A stretch of DNA of 64,000 bases from Clostridium sp. OF03-18AA. GTDB lineage: Bacteria; Bacillota; Clostridia; Lachnospirales; Lachnospiraceae. Shown piece by piece: positions 63,946 through 64,000 of the stretch. Both the position numbers and the translations under genes were made by a program. The notes under the pieces are model-generated. The model was given only the letters and a program-made list of their open reading frames with translations. It searched no databases and had not been told where the DNA came from. The first letter of the stretch is position 1. Every line of letters starts with the position of its first letter. Where the stretch lies: contig NZ_QUEP01000004.1 of the NCBI RefSeq assembly GCF_003478035.1, forward strand, positions 124,001 through 188,000. Direction: 5' to 3'.

Positions 63946-64000
63946 TCGATGTGTATGTAAGAAAGACTGCTGTTGGTGACAGATCATATGCTGCCATCGA

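Overview
The window looks like a chromosome segment of an anaerobic, spore-forming Firmicute, most likely Lachnospiraceae. This is inferred from clostridial sporulation genes (spoIID, a spoIIQ-like gene, cotJABC, ylmC/ymxH), a TM1266-type hydrogenase-system regulator, a carboxyspermidine-type polyamine pathway, a type I-C CRISPR-Cas locus, and 8-bp target duplications around IS66-like mini-elements. No rRNA operon is present; two tRNA genes are.

Layout. 0-11 kb: end of ileS, glycogen phosphorylase, a MITE, a sporulation block (spoIID, spoIIQ-like, cotJABC), a DUF1540 mini-gene, a LUD/CBS pair, tRNA-Pro and tRNA-Glu, then gpmI. 11-15 kb: TM1266-family gene, a class II UvrA, and an AT-rich HTH gene behind a perfect 35-bp palindrome, closed by a relic of a second gpmI 3' end. 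15-24 kb: a LytTR response regulator and a membrane protein, divergent from a ~2240-residue secreted surface protein with cell-wall-binding repeats. 23.8-31.4 kb: type I-C CRISPR-Cas with intact interference genes (cas3-cas5c-cas8c-cas7), a collapsed cas4/cas1/cas2 remnant, a two-spacer array and a structured RNA candidate. 31.4-36.2 kb: arginine/lysine/ornithine decarboxylase, spermidine synthase homologue, carboxy(nor)spermidine dehydrogenase and decarboxylase. 36.2-45.9 kb: an AAA-ATPase/nuclease-like gene with an operator array, coaX, coaBC, prfC, yqeY, a PepV-like peptidase, an amidohydrolase and ylmC. 45.9-48.1 kb: aguA-aguB, completing arginine -> agmatine -> N-carbamoylputrescine -> putrescine. 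48.1-64 kb: leuB, serC-serA, trpS, dedA, a promoter-terminator unit without a clear ORF, a radical SAM protein, two small genes, a DNA glycosylase, ftsH, a secreted subtilase, an Fe-S aldo/keto reductase and a DMT transporter.

Main discovery. Between the surface-protein gene and cas3 lies a small transcription unit (promoter 23813-23841, terminator ending 23985). It contains a degenerate copy of the local CRISPR repeat with the same 3' handle, followed by a spacer-like guide. The first 19 guide nucleotides match the cas operon promoter at 17 positions. The only mismatches are guide positions 6 and 12, the positions flipped out in type I Cascade-target duplexes, and the target is preceded by TTC, the type I-C PAM. 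I read this as a CreR-like guide RNA that directs Cascade to repress its own operon. It survives in a locus that has lost its adaptation genes.

Other notable items are a cas4'-'cas1'-'cas2 fusion scar; a MITE family with 15-bp GTAA-starting ends and perfect 8-bp duplications; LytTR-type direct repeats in front of the giant surface protein; several structured leaders and candidate ncRNAs; and operator arrays in front of two accessory HTH proteins.
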